A DNA stretch of 64,000 nt from Antribacter soli (GTDB lineage Bacteria > Actinomycetota > Actinomycetes > Actinomycetales > Cellulomonadaceae), in the NCBI RefSeq assembly GCF_021568775.1, contig NZ_JAKGSG010000005.1:62001-126000 (forward strand), given 5' to 3'. Positions 63,410 through 64,000 of the stretch are shown here, piece by piece. Below the pieces are notes generated by a model that made no database searches, was not told the DNA's origin, and worked only from the letters and a program-made list of their open reading frames with translations. Every line of letters begins with the position of its first letter. The first letter of the stretch is position 1. The position numbers and the translations under genes were made by a program.

Positions 63410-64000
63410 ATGAGCGCCGACCCCGAGTCCCCTGTCCGCTGGACCAAGGCGACCGTGTTCCCCGACCTGTGGGTCGACGCCGCGCAGGACCCGCGCGAGC
63501 GCTACGCCGACCCGGTCGGCGAGAAGCAGACGCTCCGGTACTACCTCCAGCACTACCGCCTCACGCTCGCGATGAAGTGCGACGGGCTCGACCCCGAGCA
63601 GCTCGCACGGAGGTCGGTGCCGCCGTCGACCCTGTCGCTGCTGGGGCTGGTGCGGCACCTCGCGAAGGTCGAGCACAGCTGGTTCCGGCGGGTCCTGCAG
63701 GAGCAGCCGGAGCTGCCGCGCCTCTACTGGTCGGCCGACGTGCCGGACCTCGACTTCGACGGCGCCGTCGCGGACCCGGCGGTGTTCGCCGACGCGTGGG
63801 CCACGTGGGAGGCCGAGGCGCAGGCCGCGGACGCGTGGCTCGACGCCTTCCCGGAGGAGGACCTCGGCCGTGCCGTCCCGAACGGGTCGGCCGGCACCGT
63901 GCCGGTACGCGACGTGCTGGTGCACCTGGTCGAGGAGTACGCCCGCCACCTGGGCCACGCGGACCTGCTCCGGGAGTGCATCGACGGCCGCACGGGCCAG
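63410..64000 (+). CDS. DinB/DUF664-family protein (3' end outside window)
   Basis: At least 197 residues, open to the window edge. The four-helix DinB-like fold is seen in TLSLLGLVRHLAKVEHSWFR (His-x-x-x metal-type His, about 78) and VLVHLVEEYARHLGHADLLR (two His, about 170-184), the three-His metal site of mycothiol-dependent S-transferases and related DUF664 proteins. Likely thiol-dependent detoxification, typical of actinobacteria. ATG 63410. Confidence 0.88.
   Translation, partial: MSADPESPVRWTKATVFPDLWVDAAQDPRERYADPVGEKQTLRYYLQHYRLTLAMKCDGLDPEQLARRSVPPSTLSLLGLVRHLAKVEHSWFRRVLQEQPELPRLYWSADVPDLDFDGAVADPAVFADAWATWEAEAQAADAWLDAFPEEDLGRAVPNGSAGTVPVRDVLVHLVEEYARHLGHADLLRECIDGRTGQ

Overview
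The window is very GC-rich and densely coded. It uses many GTG starts, 1-4 base stop/start overlaps and G+C-only hairpins. The gene content fits a Gram-positive actinobacterium: ClpC with two N-repeats and a UVR segment, TopA without zinc-finger cysteines but with a Lys/Thr tail, lipobox substrate-binding proteins, a streptogrisin-type secreted protease, and Pro-rich surface proteins. The many plant-polysaccharide genes suggest a Cellulomonas/Promicromonospora-like soil or plant-litter saprophyte. That placement is inference; no marker was compared with a database.

Layout. (1) 1-4.9 kb, minus strand: sugar ABC permease (cut by the window edge), its binding protein, and a secreted PL11-type rhamnogalacturonan lyase with a LacI-type operator in front of it. 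(2) 5.1-12.4 kb: a complete glucuronate branch. uxuB and a LacI regulator read left; uxaC, manD and a GH67 alpha-glucuronidase read right from a shared operator region. Together they release (methyl)glucuronate from xylo-oligosaccharides and convert glucuronate to 2-keto-3-deoxygluconate. (3) 12.4-13.1 kb: an RHH antitoxin/Doc toxin pair with an inverted-repeat operator. (4) 13.1-22.5 kb: a second glycan operon (LplB/YtcP-like permeases, large lipoprotein binding protein, GH39, DUF624 protein, GH42) divergent from its own LacI gene. (5) 22.5-28.5 kb: a sulfonate-type operon (binding protein, permease, ATPase, LLM monooxygenase, a chimeric broken gene, an epimerase), preceded by a small ORF ending in a six-cysteine cluster, a likely cysteine attenuator. 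(6) 28.5-35.9 kb: clpC, a UspA protein, a surface protein, an alpha/beta hydrolase, peptide deformylase, the remnant of a UdgX-like uracil-DNA glycosylase, and a DUF2809 membrane protein with a 15-bp minisatellite. (7) 36.1-40.0 kb: the overlapping hen1-pnkp RNA repair pair. (8) 40.1-44.8 kb, minus: VOC protein, tRNA-Thr(CGT), TAP-type hydrolase, lipoprotein, and a HypX-like protein with no hydrogenase nearby. (9) 45.0-52.4 kb: tmk-holB, a PPOX protein, and topA between two paralogous Gfo/Idh dehydrogenases. (10) 52.4-64.0 kb: PAP2 phosphatase, an OmpR-type two-component pair, the secreted serine protease, a LysR regulator, a methyltransferase, a basic membrane protein, a CD225 protein, an M20 peptidase and a DUF664/DinB protein cut by the right edge.

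The first half is a carbon-acquisition island in which each operon has its own LacI-type control site. The second half is mostly housekeeping with lineage-specific insertions. The points I consider most worth following are the cysteine-rich leader at 28261-28368, the orphan HypX, the two gene remnants formed by deletion (23549-24099 and 35121-35385), and the RNA repair pair.
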